A stretch of DNA of 11,983 nt from Spartobacteria bacterium (GCA_021324035.1 JAJPJU010000071.1:1-11983); one strand, 5' to 3'; shown: positions 1-7,485, numbered from the stretch's first letter. The notes: a model not told the origin generated them from the letters alone. Program-made: numbers and translations.

Positions 1-452
1 AAAAACTGGGCGGCTTCTTTGAAGCCTAACAGGACCGCGCCAACCATTTTTGCGGCCAAACGATTGGCCTTTCCCGGGATCGCGTTTGATTCGTGAACCA
101 GGGTGGAAATCCCGCGCATGCGACCGGCAAGGATGGGTGCGGTTGAAGTGAATCCGCCCATGCCGAGCACGATTTCCGGTTTGAACTTCCGATAGATCGA
201 ACGGCACAGCGCAAGGCTTTCGGTGAAACGTTTGACGAAGCCGAAGATCCGGGGTGAACAGACAGACGGAAATCCGACCACCGGCAATTTCTCGAACCGG
301 AACTGCGATCTGGTTGAAAGTGCCAGACTGTCGATCTCCTTTTCGGAAACGAACAACAGGACTTCGTGTCCCCGCTCGCGCAATACTTCGGCGACGGCGA
401 TTCCCGGAAACAAATGTCCGCCGGTTCCGCCGCATGCGATGATCGCGTTCAT
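1..452 (-). CDS. murG: MurG, lipid II synthase (GlcNAc transferase), 3' end cut by window
   Basis: UDP-GlcNAc:undecaprenyl-PP-MurNAc-pentapeptide GlcNAc transferase. It converts lipid I to lipid II at the cytoplasmic face of the inner membrane. Translating from the ATG at 450-452 gives MNAIIACGGTGGHLFPGIAV at the N-terminus, with the glycine-rich GGTGGH acceptor/membrane-side loop of GT-B MurG enzymes. Further on are GMGGFTSTAPILAGR (about residues 96-110) and HESNAIPGKANR (about 119-130), which match the MurG GGY-S-P and HEQN-PG-N signatures. About 150 codons of the usual roughly 360 are present, so this is the N-terminal acceptor domain. The UDP-GlcNAc-binding C-terminal domain lies beyond base 1. 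The start is 19 bases after the ftsW stop, in the same operon. The reading frame is intact throughout. Identification is secure from the motifs and from its position after ftsW. Confidence 0.95.
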   Translation of the reverse strand, partial: MNAIIACGGTGGHLFPGIAVAEVLRERGHEVLLFVSEKEIDSLALSTRSQFRFEKLPVVGFPSVCSPRIFGFVKRFTESLALCRSIYRKFKPEIVLGMGGFTSTAPILAGRMRGISTLVHESNAIPGKANRLAAKMVGAVLLGFKEAAQF

Positions 453-471
453 TTCGGCAATCTGTCCCTCA

Positions 472-1608
472 CTAAATTCTTGGCGTTACTCGCACCTGGA
501 GAGCCGTGCGTTTCTTGTTGGACGGTTCCAGGACCGCTTGCCGGTAAATATTTAGAAGTAATCCGACTCCAAATAAACAAGCCGCCAGATTGGAACCACC
601 GTAACTGATAAACGGCAGTGGCAAACCCTTGTTCGGCAGCAGGGAAGTGGTAACGCCGATATTCACCGCCGCCTGCAGGGCCACCAGCGCGATCACACCG
701 GTGGCGACGAGCAATCCGAAGCGATCTTTGGCGTGCAACGCAATGATGATTCCGCAAACGATCACAACCACGAAAAGAAACACCACCAACAGGCTTACTC
801 GTAGCCCAAGTTCTTCGCCGATCATTGGAAAAATAAAATCGGTGTGAGCGTAGGGCAGGTAGAGCATTTTCTGACGGCCGTTGCCGAGACCGAGTCCGTC
901 CATTCCGCCGCTGCCCCAGGCGATCAGCGCCTGCATTTGCTGCAAGCCCGCATCTTCCTTGTAACGGTCCAGATCTGTAAATGCGATCAGCCGGTCCATT
1001 CGGGCATGGGTTGCGCCGATAAAAATCACGCTGGTGCCGAGGACAGCCAGTAAACCGAGAAGAATCGGGTTGGTTCCGGCGACAAACATCATCACAAACG
1101 CTGTCATGCCGATCAATGCGGTCGTACCGAGATCCACTTCGAACAAAATCAAAGCCAGCAGCGCGCTTACGATCGCCAGCGGAATCGCGAATCCGAAAAG
1201 AGGATGGTTTGCCACTTTTTCATAACGCGCGAACCACCAGGCCAGAAAAAACACCGCGGCCACTTTCGCGATTTCCGACGGTTGAAAATTGACCGGTCCG
1301 AATCCGAGCCAGCGGCGCGAACCGTTAATTCGCATGCCGATGTGTGGCACAAAACACAGGGTGAGGGTAATCGCGGCAACGCCGAGCCAGATCCACCAGG
1401 TCCGTTGCCAGAAATGATAATCAATCAACGCGGCCGTAATGCAGATCGCCAGTCCGACGCCGAGCCACGCGGCCTGACGTTTTAGGAAGAACAAAGCGTC
1501 GCCGTGGCTGTCCCGCGCAAATGCGCTCGTGCTGAAGAGCATTACGATCCCGATCACGAGCAGTCCGAGCACTGCCAGGAACAGGAGATAAGCACTTTTG
1601 CGACGCAT
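472..1608 (-). CDS. ftsW: FtsW, septal SEDS peptidoglycan glycosyltransferase
   Basis: Polytopic inner-membrane SEDS protein of 378 aa that polymerises lipid II at the septum together with the FtsI transpeptidase. About ten hydrophobic segments are visible. SEDS signatures appear in order: NGSRRWLGFGPVNFQPSEIA (about 95-114), EVDLGTTALIG (157-167), HARMDRLIAF (201-210), YLPYAHTDFIFPMIGEELGL (250-269) and LLPNKGLPLPFISYGGSNL (323-341). The Asp of AHTDF (D257) aligns with E. coli FtsW D297, the proposed catalytic residue. The preceding residue pair is PY where most FtsW proteins have PE. FtsW rather than RodA is favoured because the gene sits between murD and murG and next to ftsI's operon. The ATG start lies 10 bases after the LysM gene stop, with only a weak GAG upstream, suggesting translational coupling. 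Confidence 0.96.
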   Translation of the reverse strand: MRRKSAYLLFLAVLGLLVIGIVMLFSTSAFARDSHGDALFFLKRQAAWLGVGLAICITAALIDYHFWQRTWWIWLGVAAITLTLCFVPHIGMRINGSRRWLGFGPVNFQPSEIAKVAAVFFLAWWFARYEKVANHPLFGFAIPLAIVSALLALILFEVDLGTTALIGMTAFVMMFVAGTNPILLGLLAVLGTSVIFIGATHARMDRLIAFTDLDRYKEDAGLQQMQALIAWGSGGMDGLGLGNGRQKMLYLPYAHTDFIFPMIGEELGLRVSLLVVFLFVVVIVCGIIIALHAKDRFGLLVATGVIALVALQAAVNIGVTTSLLPNKGLPLPFISYGGSNLAACLFGVGLLLNIYRQAVLEPSNKKRTALQVRVTPRI

Positions 1609-1618
1609 AACTCGACGA

Positions 1619-2143
1619 CTAGTCGGATTTCTTCGTTGATTTGGCGGGAATTGAAAGTTTCTGACCGATTTTTAGTTTGCGCGGGTCGTCGATGTGATTC
1701 AGCGCGACCAGATCGTCGTACGGTACCTTGAACTTTTTGGCGATGTTCACCGGATTGTCGCCTTTCGCCACGACGTAAGTTTTTCCGGAATCGGCGACTT
1801 TCGGTTGCGATTTCGGACTGCTCTTTGCCGGCGCCGTTGAAGTGGTCGTCGCTGGCTGAGATTTTGGTTCCGGCGGCGCTACCGCAACTGAAGTCGCTGC
1901 CGGAGACGACGGAAGAGCAGACTGATGAGTTTTGATCGCATTGAACGCAATGATTCCGGCGACGGCGACGATGTGGAGTAAGAGAACGATCAACAGCGCG
2001 CGTGACAGCTTCATGCTCGGTTCGGCGAGATCGTCGTAGTCGGCCGTGGCAGTGCCGATCCGAAGCGGACGGCGCACCGCGGTGGCGCGAAGCTTTTTGC
2101 GTTTGAGCTTGAACAGGTTTGGCATTTTGAACTTCCTTTTCAT
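1619..2143 (-). CDS. Bitopic membrane protein with C-terminal LysM domain, within dcw cluster
   Basis: Predicted 174-aa single-pass membrane protein. Residues 1-46 form a very basic cytoplasmic tail (several KRK/KLKRKK runs). Residues about 48-69 form one hydrophobic segment (SRALLIVLLLHIVAVAGIIA). Residues about 72-120 are a Pro/Ala/Ser/Thr-rich linker, and residues about 122-166 are one LysM domain beginning TYVVAKGDNPVNIAKKF and ending LKIGQKLSIP. LysM domains bind the GlcNAc-containing glycan of peptidoglycan, so the protein probably tethers the inner membrane or divisome to periplasmic peptidoglycan. The ATG overlaps the murD stop as ATGA, so translation is coupled to murD. A second ATG seven codons in is possible. 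The gene sits between murD and ftsW, where E. coli has no gene. The architecture (short basic tail, TM, low-complexity linker, glycan-binding domain) recalls FtsN, but with LysM in place of SPOR. A role in division is inferred from position only. Confidence 0.88.
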   Translation of the reverse strand: MKRKFKMPNLFKLKRKKLRATAVRRPLRIGTATADYDDLAEPSMKLSRALLIVLLLHIVAVAGIIAFNAIKTHQSALPSSPAATSVAVAPPEPKSQPATTTSTAPAKSSPKSQPKVADSGKTYVVAKGDNPVNIAKKFKVPYDDLVALNHIDDPRKLKIGQKLSIPAKSTKKSD

Positions 2144-3465
2144 TGTGGGAGGGCTTGGACCAGGGCGCGAAATTGATCGCCGCGGTCCGCATAACTTTTG
2201 AACATGTCGAACGAGGATGTGCCGGGGGAAAAGAGAACGACTTCGCCCGGTTTCGCAGCGGCATGCGCGCGTTCAACGGCATCCGCCAAAGTCGTCGCCA
2301 TTTCCAGCTTGAGGGCGCCGTCCCAATCGCGGGCGATTTGTTTCGCCATTTCGCCGATCAGAATCGCGGCGCGCGCTTTTTCGCTGACCAAAGTTCGGAC
2401 GGGCTGGTAATTGAACCCCTTGTCTTTTCCACCGGCGATCAGGACCACGGACTTACTCTGGGCCTGAAGCGCTTTCTCCATCGCGTCCAGGTTCGTCGCT
2501 TTCGAGTCGTTGATGTAATCGACGCCGTTGATATTGCGGACAAATTCGCAGCGATGCGGTTGTGGTTCGTAAGCCGACAACGACGGCACCATTTTTTCGA
2601 ACGACAATCCGCGCGCGTGCCCGGCTGCCAGCGTTGCCATCAAGTTCTCGATGTTATGCGAGCCGCGGAGCTTGGTTTCACTCATGCGCAGGACCGGCTG
2701 GTTTTGGAAAAGAATCGCGCCTTCGGACAGCCGAAAGTCCGCCCGATTGATGTAGGCGCTAAACGTGACTCTGCGGGCTGACAGCTCCGGGAGACTCTCG
2801 CTCGCGTTCACGATTGCGACATCATCGCTGGTTTGATTTTCAAAAATCCGCAATTTCGCGGTGCGGTATTCGGCCACCGAGCGATAGCGATCGAGGTGAT
2901 CGGGCGCAAAGTTCAGCCAAAGCGCGATCGACGGGTGAAAGGTGCGAATCGTTTCCAGTTGAAACGAACTGACTTCGACGGTGAGCACGTCGTATTTGAT
3001 TTTCTCGCGCGCAACTTCGGACAGCGGTTTGCCGATATTCCCGCAGGCGATCGTCTTCTGGCCACACTGGTTCAGCATCTGCGCCAGCATCTCAGTCGTC
3101 GTGGTTTTGCCATTGGTGCCGGTCACAGCGATGACAGGCGTCTCACACGAACGCCAACCAAGCTCGAGCTCGCCGATGATCTCGGTTTTGCGCGACCAAA
3201 AATTCCGGCCGAGCGCTGACCCAGGATCGATTCCGGGACTGGCTACGATCAAATCGTATTGGTCCGAATTGCGATCCGCGTCGGTTCCGCAGACTACTCG
3301 AACTCCCTGGCCGCGCAGATTATCGAGAGTAGAACGCAGCAGTTTTTTTTCGTCGGCGCTGTCGAAAACAGTAACGTTTGCGCCCTCGGAACGAAGGAGC
3401 AGAGCCGCGGCCGCGCCACTCAGGCCGGCCCCCAGAACTGCAACGTTTTGGTTCGAGTAACGCAA
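2140..3465 (-). CDS. murD: MurD, UDP-MurNAc-L-Ala:D-Glu ligase
   Basis: Cytoplasmic ATP-dependent ligase adding D-glutamate to UDP-MurNAc-L-Ala. With a TTG start at 3463-3465 the protein is 441 aa, close to the family's usual length. The N-terminal Rossmann-like motif VAVLGAGLSGAAAA (8-21) binds the UDP moiety. The P-loop AVTGTNGKTTTTEM (113-126) follows, then NFAPDHLDRY (185-194). The Lys of TAKLRIF (K204) matches the carbamylated lysine of Mur ligases. The C-terminal domain carries INDSKATNLDAM and LFSPGTSSFDMFKSYADRG. No ATG lies near the expected N-terminus. Longer readings run into mraY in another frame and add about 109 residues with no MurD similarity. TTG is preceded by GAGG at 8 bases, so it is the preferred start, five bases after the mraY stop. 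The stop overlaps the LysM gene start by 4 bases. Confidence 0.95.
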   Translation of the reverse strand: MRYSNQNVAVLGAGLSGAAAALLLRSEGANVTVFDSADEKKLLRSTLDNLRGQGVRVVCGTDADRNSDQYDLIVASPGIDPGSALGRNFWSRKTEIIGELELGWRSCETPVIAVTGTNGKTTTTEMLAQMLNQCGQKTIACGNIGKPLSEVAREKIKYDVLTVEVSSFQLETIRTFHPSIALWLNFAPDHLDRYRSVAEYRTAKLRIFENQTSDDVAIVNASESLPELSARRVTFSAYINRADFRLSEGAILFQNQPVLRMSETKLRGSHNIENLMATLAAGHARGLSFEKMVPSLSAYEPQPHRCEFVRNINGVDYINDSKATNLDAMEKALQAQSKSVVLIAGGKDKGFNYQPVRTLVSEKARAAILIGEMAKQIARDWDGALKLEMATTLADAVERAHAAAKPGEVVLFSPGTSSFDMFKSYADRGDQFRALVQALPQ

Positions 3466-3480
3466 AGTTCCTACCTCAAC
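3463..3480 (-). promoter_or_regulatory. Ribosome binding site and TTG start of murD
   Basis: On the minus strand the end of mraY reads GAGGTAGGAACT followed by TTG. GAGG lies 8 bases before TTG and a second purine run (AGGA) lies closer. TTG is the only acceptable start codon between the mraY stop (3471-3473) and the conserved VAVLGAGLSG motif, so this site decides the murD start. Confidence 0.65.
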
Positions 3481-4571
3481 TTCAATGTGGCGAGGCCAAG
3501 CAGCGCGAAAATTCCGGACAGGATCCAAAACCGGACGATGACGGTGTTTTCCTTCCAGCCCGCGAGCTCGAAATGGTGATGGATTGGCGACATCGCGAAA
3601 ATGCGTTTGCCGGTCAGCTTGAAACTCAACACCTGAAGAATGACCGAGACCGCTTCGATCACGAACACCCCGCCAACGACTACGAGCAACAGTTCTTGTT
3701 TGCAGCAAATCGCCACAACCCCGAGCAATCCGCCGATTGCGAGCGATCCGGTGTCGCCCATGAAAACTTTCGCGGGATGACAATTGAACCAAAGAAAACC
3801 GAGACCGGCGCCAACGAGCGACGCGCAGATGACTGTGAGTTCCGCAGTGAACGGATAGAACGGCACCTGCAAGTATTCGGATAATCTAAAGTTTCCGGCG
3901 ACGTAGGAGAGCAGCGCGTAATCGAACGCGACCGTGACCGTGCAACCTGTCGCCAAGCCGTCGAGGCCATCGGTGAGATTGACCGCGTTCGAGCAGCCCA
4001 CAATCACCAGCCCGAAGAAGAAAAAGGTGAACCAGCTCATGTTTGCAACGACCGGGGCCTTGATGAAGGGCACGAATAACTCTCGCGCCTGAACTTCGAG
4101 CAACGGACTCATCAGGAATACACCGGTGATGATTCCCGCCAGCGCAAATTGAAAAACCAGTTTGATCCGGCCGCTGACGCCGGAGGTATTCTTTTTGGTG
4201 ACCTTGAGGTAGTCGTCGGCGAAGCCGAGCACGCCGAGATAAACCATTGCGAAGAGGGCGAGCCAGACGAACCGGTTGTCCGGGCGCGCCCAAAGGATGC
4301 TCGAAATCACGACCGTCCCAATAATCAAAACGCCGCCCATGGTTGGCGTGCCCGCTTTCACGCCGTGCAACTCAGCGAGCCGGTGCACTTCGGATGCCTG
4401 GCGAATTGGTTGACCGAGTTTTAGCGCGGTCAGAACCCGGATCACCCAATTTCCGAACAGCAACGAGGCCACGAACGCGGTGATGGCGGCAGCGACGGCG
4501 CGGAAGCTGACGTACAAGAAAACGTTGAAACCGCTAACGTGTTCACTCAGGAAATGGAGGTAATACAACAT
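3471..4571 (-). CDS. mraY: MraY, phospho-MurNAc-pentapeptide translocase
   Basis: Integral membrane enzyme that moves phospho-MurNAc-pentapeptide from UDP to undecaprenyl phosphate, giving lipid I. The protein is 366 aa, typical for MraY, with about ten hydrophobic segments. Diagnostic cytoplasmic loops are all present: GTPTMGGVLI (74-83), the aspartate pair in GFADDYLKV (116-124), NAVNLTDGLDGLATG (195-209), FMGDTGSLAIGG (270-281) and MSPIHHHFELAGWKE (327-341) with the HHH motif that separates MraY from WecA-type relatives. The ATG at 4569-4571 gives the usual MLYYL start. It lies a single base after the murF stop, and no Shine-Dalgarno is evident because the preceding bases are the heptamer repeat at the murF end. 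Translation probably depends on coupling to murF. Confidence 0.97.
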   Translation of the reverse strand: MLYYLHFLSEHVSGFNVFLYVSFRAVAAAITAFVASLLFGNWVIRVLTALKLGQPIRQASEVHRLAELHGVKAGTPTMGGVLIIGTVVISSILWARPDNRFVWLALFAMVYLGVLGFADDYLKVTKKNTSGVSGRIKLVFQFALAGIITGVFLMSPLLEVQARELFVPFIKAPVVANMSWFTFFFFGLVIVGCSNAVNLTDGLDGLATGCTVTVAFDYALLSYVAGNFRLSEYLQVPFYPFTAELTVICASLVGAGLGFLWFNCHPAKVFMGDTGSLAIGGLLGVVAICCKQELLLVVVGGVFVIEAVSVILQVLSFKLTGKRIFAMSPIHHHFELAGWKENTVIVRFWILSGIFALLGLATLKLR

Positions 4572-4572
4572 G

Positions 4573-5967
4573 TTAGTGACGGGTGACGGGTGAAGAGTGA
4601 CGAGATCCGAAGTGTTCGATCACGTCTTCGGTGCGGGCTAAACGGCTTCCCTTAATCAGGACGAGGTCTCCAGGCTCCGTGATTTCCATCAACAGGTCGG
4701 CGGCTTCCGAGGTCGACGCCACTGTGCTGCTTTGCTTCAACCCCGCGCGTTTGGCCGCGTCCGCAATGACCGCGCCCATTTCGCCGATGCCAATCAAGTG
4801 ATCGACTTCGAGCGCGGCCGCTTCCTGGCCAACTTCCCGATGGCCGCGTTCGGTTTCCGGTCCCAGTTCGCGCATTTCGCCAAGGACCGCGATTTTTTTT
4901 CCGTCGGCGTGAAGTTCAACCAGGGTTCGCAACGCGGCCTTCATTGAATCCGGATTGGCATTGTAGCTGTCGTCCAAAAATTGCACGCCGTTGACTTCCT
5001 TGATTTGCAAACGGGCTTTGGTCAGGGGCGCGGTGGCGAGGCCGATGGCGCATTCTTCGAGCGGAACTCCGAACGCGCGTCCGGCGGCGACGGCTAGCAA
5101 TGCGTTTCCCACCATGTGCAGACCGGGAACGGACAATTGGGCGCGGCAACGATGCGCGCCTTCGAGGATCGTAAACTCAGATCCGTCGGCGCTTTGCTCG
5201 ATTTCCGTTGCTCGAAGCGTGCCGTTATTGATTCCGGCAAACACGACCCGAGCCCGCGTTCGCCGGGCGATTCCTTCCATGAACGGATCGTCGGCGTTAA
5301 GAATTACAGTTCCGTCGCTGCCGACTGCCTCGGCGAGCATTCCTTTTTCCTGGGCAATCGCTTCGCGCGATCCCATGAATTCGATATGGGCCGCGCCGAT
5401 GTTGGTGATAATTGCGGCATCGGGAGCCGCGATTTTCGCCAGAGGCGCGACTTCGCCCGGATGATTCATTCCGATCTCCCAAACTGCGACCTCATCCCTG
5501 GAAGTAGCGTCCAAAATCGTGCGGGGCAGACCGACATGGTTGTTGAAATTTCCCTGAGTTTTAGTGACCCGGAATTTTCGGCCGAGAACAGATGCAGAGA
5601 AATCTTTGGTGCTGGTTTTGCCGTTGCTGCCGGTGATCGCAAGAACCTTGAGTGGAAGGGATGCTCGATAGTTGGCCGCGAGATTCTGATAGGCAAGGAG
5701 CGTGTCTTTGGCGCGAATGACGGCAAATTTACCGGCGCTTTTCCCAGTCCAGCTTCCGTCCACGATCGCCCCGGCGGCGCCGTTTTTGGCAACCTCTTCA
5801 ACGAATTTGTGGCCATCGAAATTTTCCCCGCGAAGAGCGACGAACAATTCGCCCTTTTTAATTGTTCGTGAGTCGGTGCTGACTCTTTCAACGGAGACGT
5901 TTCCGTCGCCGCATTCCAGCGTCGCTTCGGCGAGCTTTGCAATTTGAGAAATCGATAACGAATTCAT
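4573..5967 (-). CDS. murF: MurF, UDP-MurNAc-tripeptide:D-Ala-D-Ala ligase
   Basis: Cytoplasmic ligase adding D-Ala-D-Ala to complete the UDP-MurNAc-pentapeptide. It is 464 aa. Domain 1 has STDSRTIKKGELFVALRG (30-47). The P-loop is ITGSNGKTSTKDF (111-123). TQGNFNNHVGLPRT (137-150), EIGMNHPGEVAPLA (164-177) and TNIGAAHIEFMGS (188-200) are the MurF-type central-domain signatures. LDDSYNANPDSMKAAL (331-346) and VLGEMRELG (361-369) mark the C-terminal domain, and LIKGSRLARTEDVI (437-450) lies near the end. The start overlaps the murE stop as ATGA. The last about ten residues (SRHSSPVTRH) are encoded by a 7-base tandem repeat rather than conserved sequence, so the normal MurF C-terminus seems to have been extended or replaced. 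This should not affect catalysis. Confidence 0.96.
   Translation of the reverse strand: MNSLSISQIAKLAEATLECGDGNVSVERVSTDSRTIKKGELFVALRGENFDGHKFVEEVAKNGAAGAIVDGSWTGKSAGKFAVIRAKDTLLAYQNLAANYRASLPLKVLAITGSNGKTSTKDFSASVLGRKFRVTKTQGNFNNHVGLPRTILDATSRDEVAVWEIGMNHPGEVAPLAKIAAPDAAIITNIGAAHIEFMGSREAIAQEKGMLAEAVGSDGTVILNADDPFMEGIARRTRARVVFAGINNGTLRATEIEQSADGSEFTILEGAHRCRAQLSVPGLHMVGNALLAVAAGRAFGVPLEECAIGLATAPLTKARLQIKEVNGVQFLDDSYNANPDSMKAALRTLVELHADGKKIAVLGEMRELGPETERGHREVGQEAAALEVDHLIGIGEMGAVIADAAKRAGLKQSSTVASTSEAADLLMEITEPGDLVLIKGSRLARTEDVIEHFGSRHSSPVTRH
4576..4603. repeat. Four-copy 7-bp tandem repeat at the murF 3' end
   Basis: On the plus strand the units are GTGACGG, GTGACGG, GTGAAGA and GTGACGA, directly adjacent. 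Two are identical and two differ at one or two positions. The array lies inside murF immediately before its stop codon and encodes the tail of the protein. It also occupies the place where an mraY Shine-Dalgarno would be expected. Heptamers of this kind look like the short intergenic tandem repeats of some bacterial genomes, but I cannot count copies elsewhere from this window. Confidence 0.85.
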
Positions 5968-7457
5968 TTAAACTCTACCGGACGGCTTTCGATCGCGCGC
6001 CGCGCCACTTGAATGTCTTCGAATGGCACAGTGTGATCGGCAAACTCCTGATAATTTTCGTGACCTTTGCCCGCGATCAGCACGATGTCACGCGGTTGGG
6101 CGATCTCGATTGCGCGCGTAATCGCGGCGGCGCGGTCGGTGATTTTTTCGAAATGAGCGCCGCGAAAACCTTTTTCGACATCCGCGATGATTTTGTCGGG
6201 ATCTTCCTTGCGAGGATTGTCGGAAGTGATAATCGCGAAATCCGCTTTTTGATCGACAACCTCGCCCATCAACGGACGCTTTTCGCGATCGCGATTTCCG
6301 CCGCAACCGAAAACAACGATCAGCCGTGCGGGATTTAGTTCGCGTAATGTTTTGATGACGTTGAGCAATGCGTCGGGGCTGTGGGCGTAATCGACAAAAA
6401 CCTGGAACTGCCGCTTCGCCGGCACCATTTCGAGACGGCCCGGTACCTGTGGTGATTTGCCGATGCTGACCACGGCTTCGCGCAAACCGATTCCGAGGGC
6501 ATTGGCGGCGGCGAGGGCGGCCACCGAGTTCGCCACGTTGAATCTGCCGATCAGTGGAACGCGAACGAGATAACTCTTTCCCCGCGCATCCAATTGAAAT
6601 GAGGTGCCGCCAAACTCCATTCGATAATTGGAAGTGCGAAAATCAGCTTTCAGTCCTGTCCCGAAGGTGACGACGGAAACTTTCTTTGCGATTCTTGTGA
6701 CCAGCTTCTGACCGTAGCGATCATCGATGTTAATAATCGCGACCGGCTTCTTCTTTCGTTCCTGTTGTGAAAGCTGAGTGAACAGCTTCGCTTTCGCCTC
6801 GAAATAGTTCTCCATTGTGCCGTGAAAATCGAGATGGTCCTGGGTGAGGTTTGTGAACACGGCCGCATCCCACTCGAGGTCGCGAACACGTTCCTGCGCG
6901 AGGGCATGTGAAGAAACTTCCATCGCGGCAGCCTTGCAGCCGGCATCTCTCATTTGCGCGAGCAATTCCTGAAGATCGAGCGATTCCGGCGTGGTCCGGG
7001 CCGCCGGCAAAACGCGTTCGCCTATTTCATAACGAACAGTGCCGAGCAAGCCGCACCGGACGCCGGCTTTTTCGCAAATGTGTTTAATCAAAAATGTCGT
7101 GGTGGTTTTGCCGTTGGTTCCGGTGACGCCGGCCATTTTCAGTTTGCGCGCAGGATAATTGAAAAACCGCGCGGAAAGGTCGGCCATTGCACTGCGGGTG
7201 TTTTCAACAAGCACGCGAGTTGCGCGATGGCCCGTGACTGCTGAATTTTCTGCGCGCTCGGCGACGATCACCGTGGCGCCTTTTTCAATGGCCTGCCCGA
7301 TGAAGTCGTGGCCATCGCTTTTTTCGCCCCGCAATGCCACGAATAATCCATCCCTCTGCACACGGCGCGAGTCATACGCGATGCTTTCCACCGCGCGATC
7401 AACTGGGCCGATGATTTCGCGAACGGGAGCCGCGGCGAGAAGAGTTTTGAGCTGCAT
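5964..7457 (-). CDS. murE: MurE, UDP-MurNAc-tripeptide synthetase (meso-DAP type)
   Basis: Cytoplasmic ligase that adds the third residue of the stem peptide. From the ATG at 7455-7457 it is 497 aa, near the E. coli length. Visible motifs: YDSRRVQRDGLFVALRG (28-44), P-loop VTGTNGKTTTTFL (111-123), TTPESLDLQELLAQM (155-169), MEVSSHAL (179-186) and TNLTQDHLDFHGTMENYF (202-219). K222 in EAKAKLF aligns with the carbamylated lysine. Near the C-terminus are VDYAHSPDALLNV (355-367), FGCGGNRDREKRPLMG (383-398), TSDNPRKEDPDKII (411-424) and IAGKGHENYQ (461-470). DNPR is the substrate-selecting motif of meso-diaminopimelate enzymes, so this cell should have DAP-type peptidoglycan. An in-frame TTG at 7479-7481 would add eight residues. 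The ATG is preferred because it fits the family N-terminus. The stop overlaps murF by 4 bases. Confidence 0.96.
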   Translation of the reverse strand: MQLKTLLAAAPVREIIGPVDRAVESIAYDSRRVQRDGLFVALRGEKSDGHDFIGQAIEKGATVIVAERAENSAVTGHRATRVLVENTRSAMADLSARFFNYPARKLKMAGVTGTNGKTTTTFLIKHICEKAGVRCGLLGTVRYEIGERVLPAARTTPESLDLQELLAQMRDAGCKAAAMEVSSHALAQERVRDLEWDAAVFTNLTQDHLDFHGTMENYFEAKAKLFTQLSQQERKKKPVAIINIDDRYGQKLVTRIAKKVSVVTFGTGLKADFRTSNYRMEFGGTSFQLDARGKSYLVRVPLIGRFNVANSVAALAAANALGIGLREAVVSIGKSPQVPGRLEMVPAKRQFQVFVDYAHSPDALLNVIKTLRELNPARLIVVFGCGGNRDREKRPLMGEVVDQKADFAIITSDNPRKEDPDKIIADVEKGFRGAHFEKITDRAAAITRAIEIAQPRDIVLIAGKGHENYQEFADHTVPFEDIQVARRAIESRPVEFK

Positions 7458-7485
7458 GAGGTTCCGCCATTTTTTGGCCAAGGAG

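Noticed and set aside
3466..3792. A 109-residue N-terminal extension of murD in frame, overlapping mraY
   Set aside because: It is the mraY sequence read in another frame, rich in Arg and without MurD similarity. The extension makes the protein far longer than the family, and a TTG with a ribosome binding site fits the true N-terminus.
4576..4603. Short direct repeats considered as a CRISPR or mobile-element end
   Set aside because: Units are 7 bases with no spacers, no inverted ends and no transposase nearby, so it is a simple tandem repeat.
5116..5871. A 251-codon plus-strand open frame opposite murF
   Set aside because: It is antisense to a secure murF gene, with composition typical of a shadow frame and no domain evidence.
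7458..7481. murE start at TTG 7481, adding MAKKWRNL
   Set aside because: An ATG at 7457 fits the family length and N-terminus, and the extra eight residues have no support. The TTG cannot be fully excluded.
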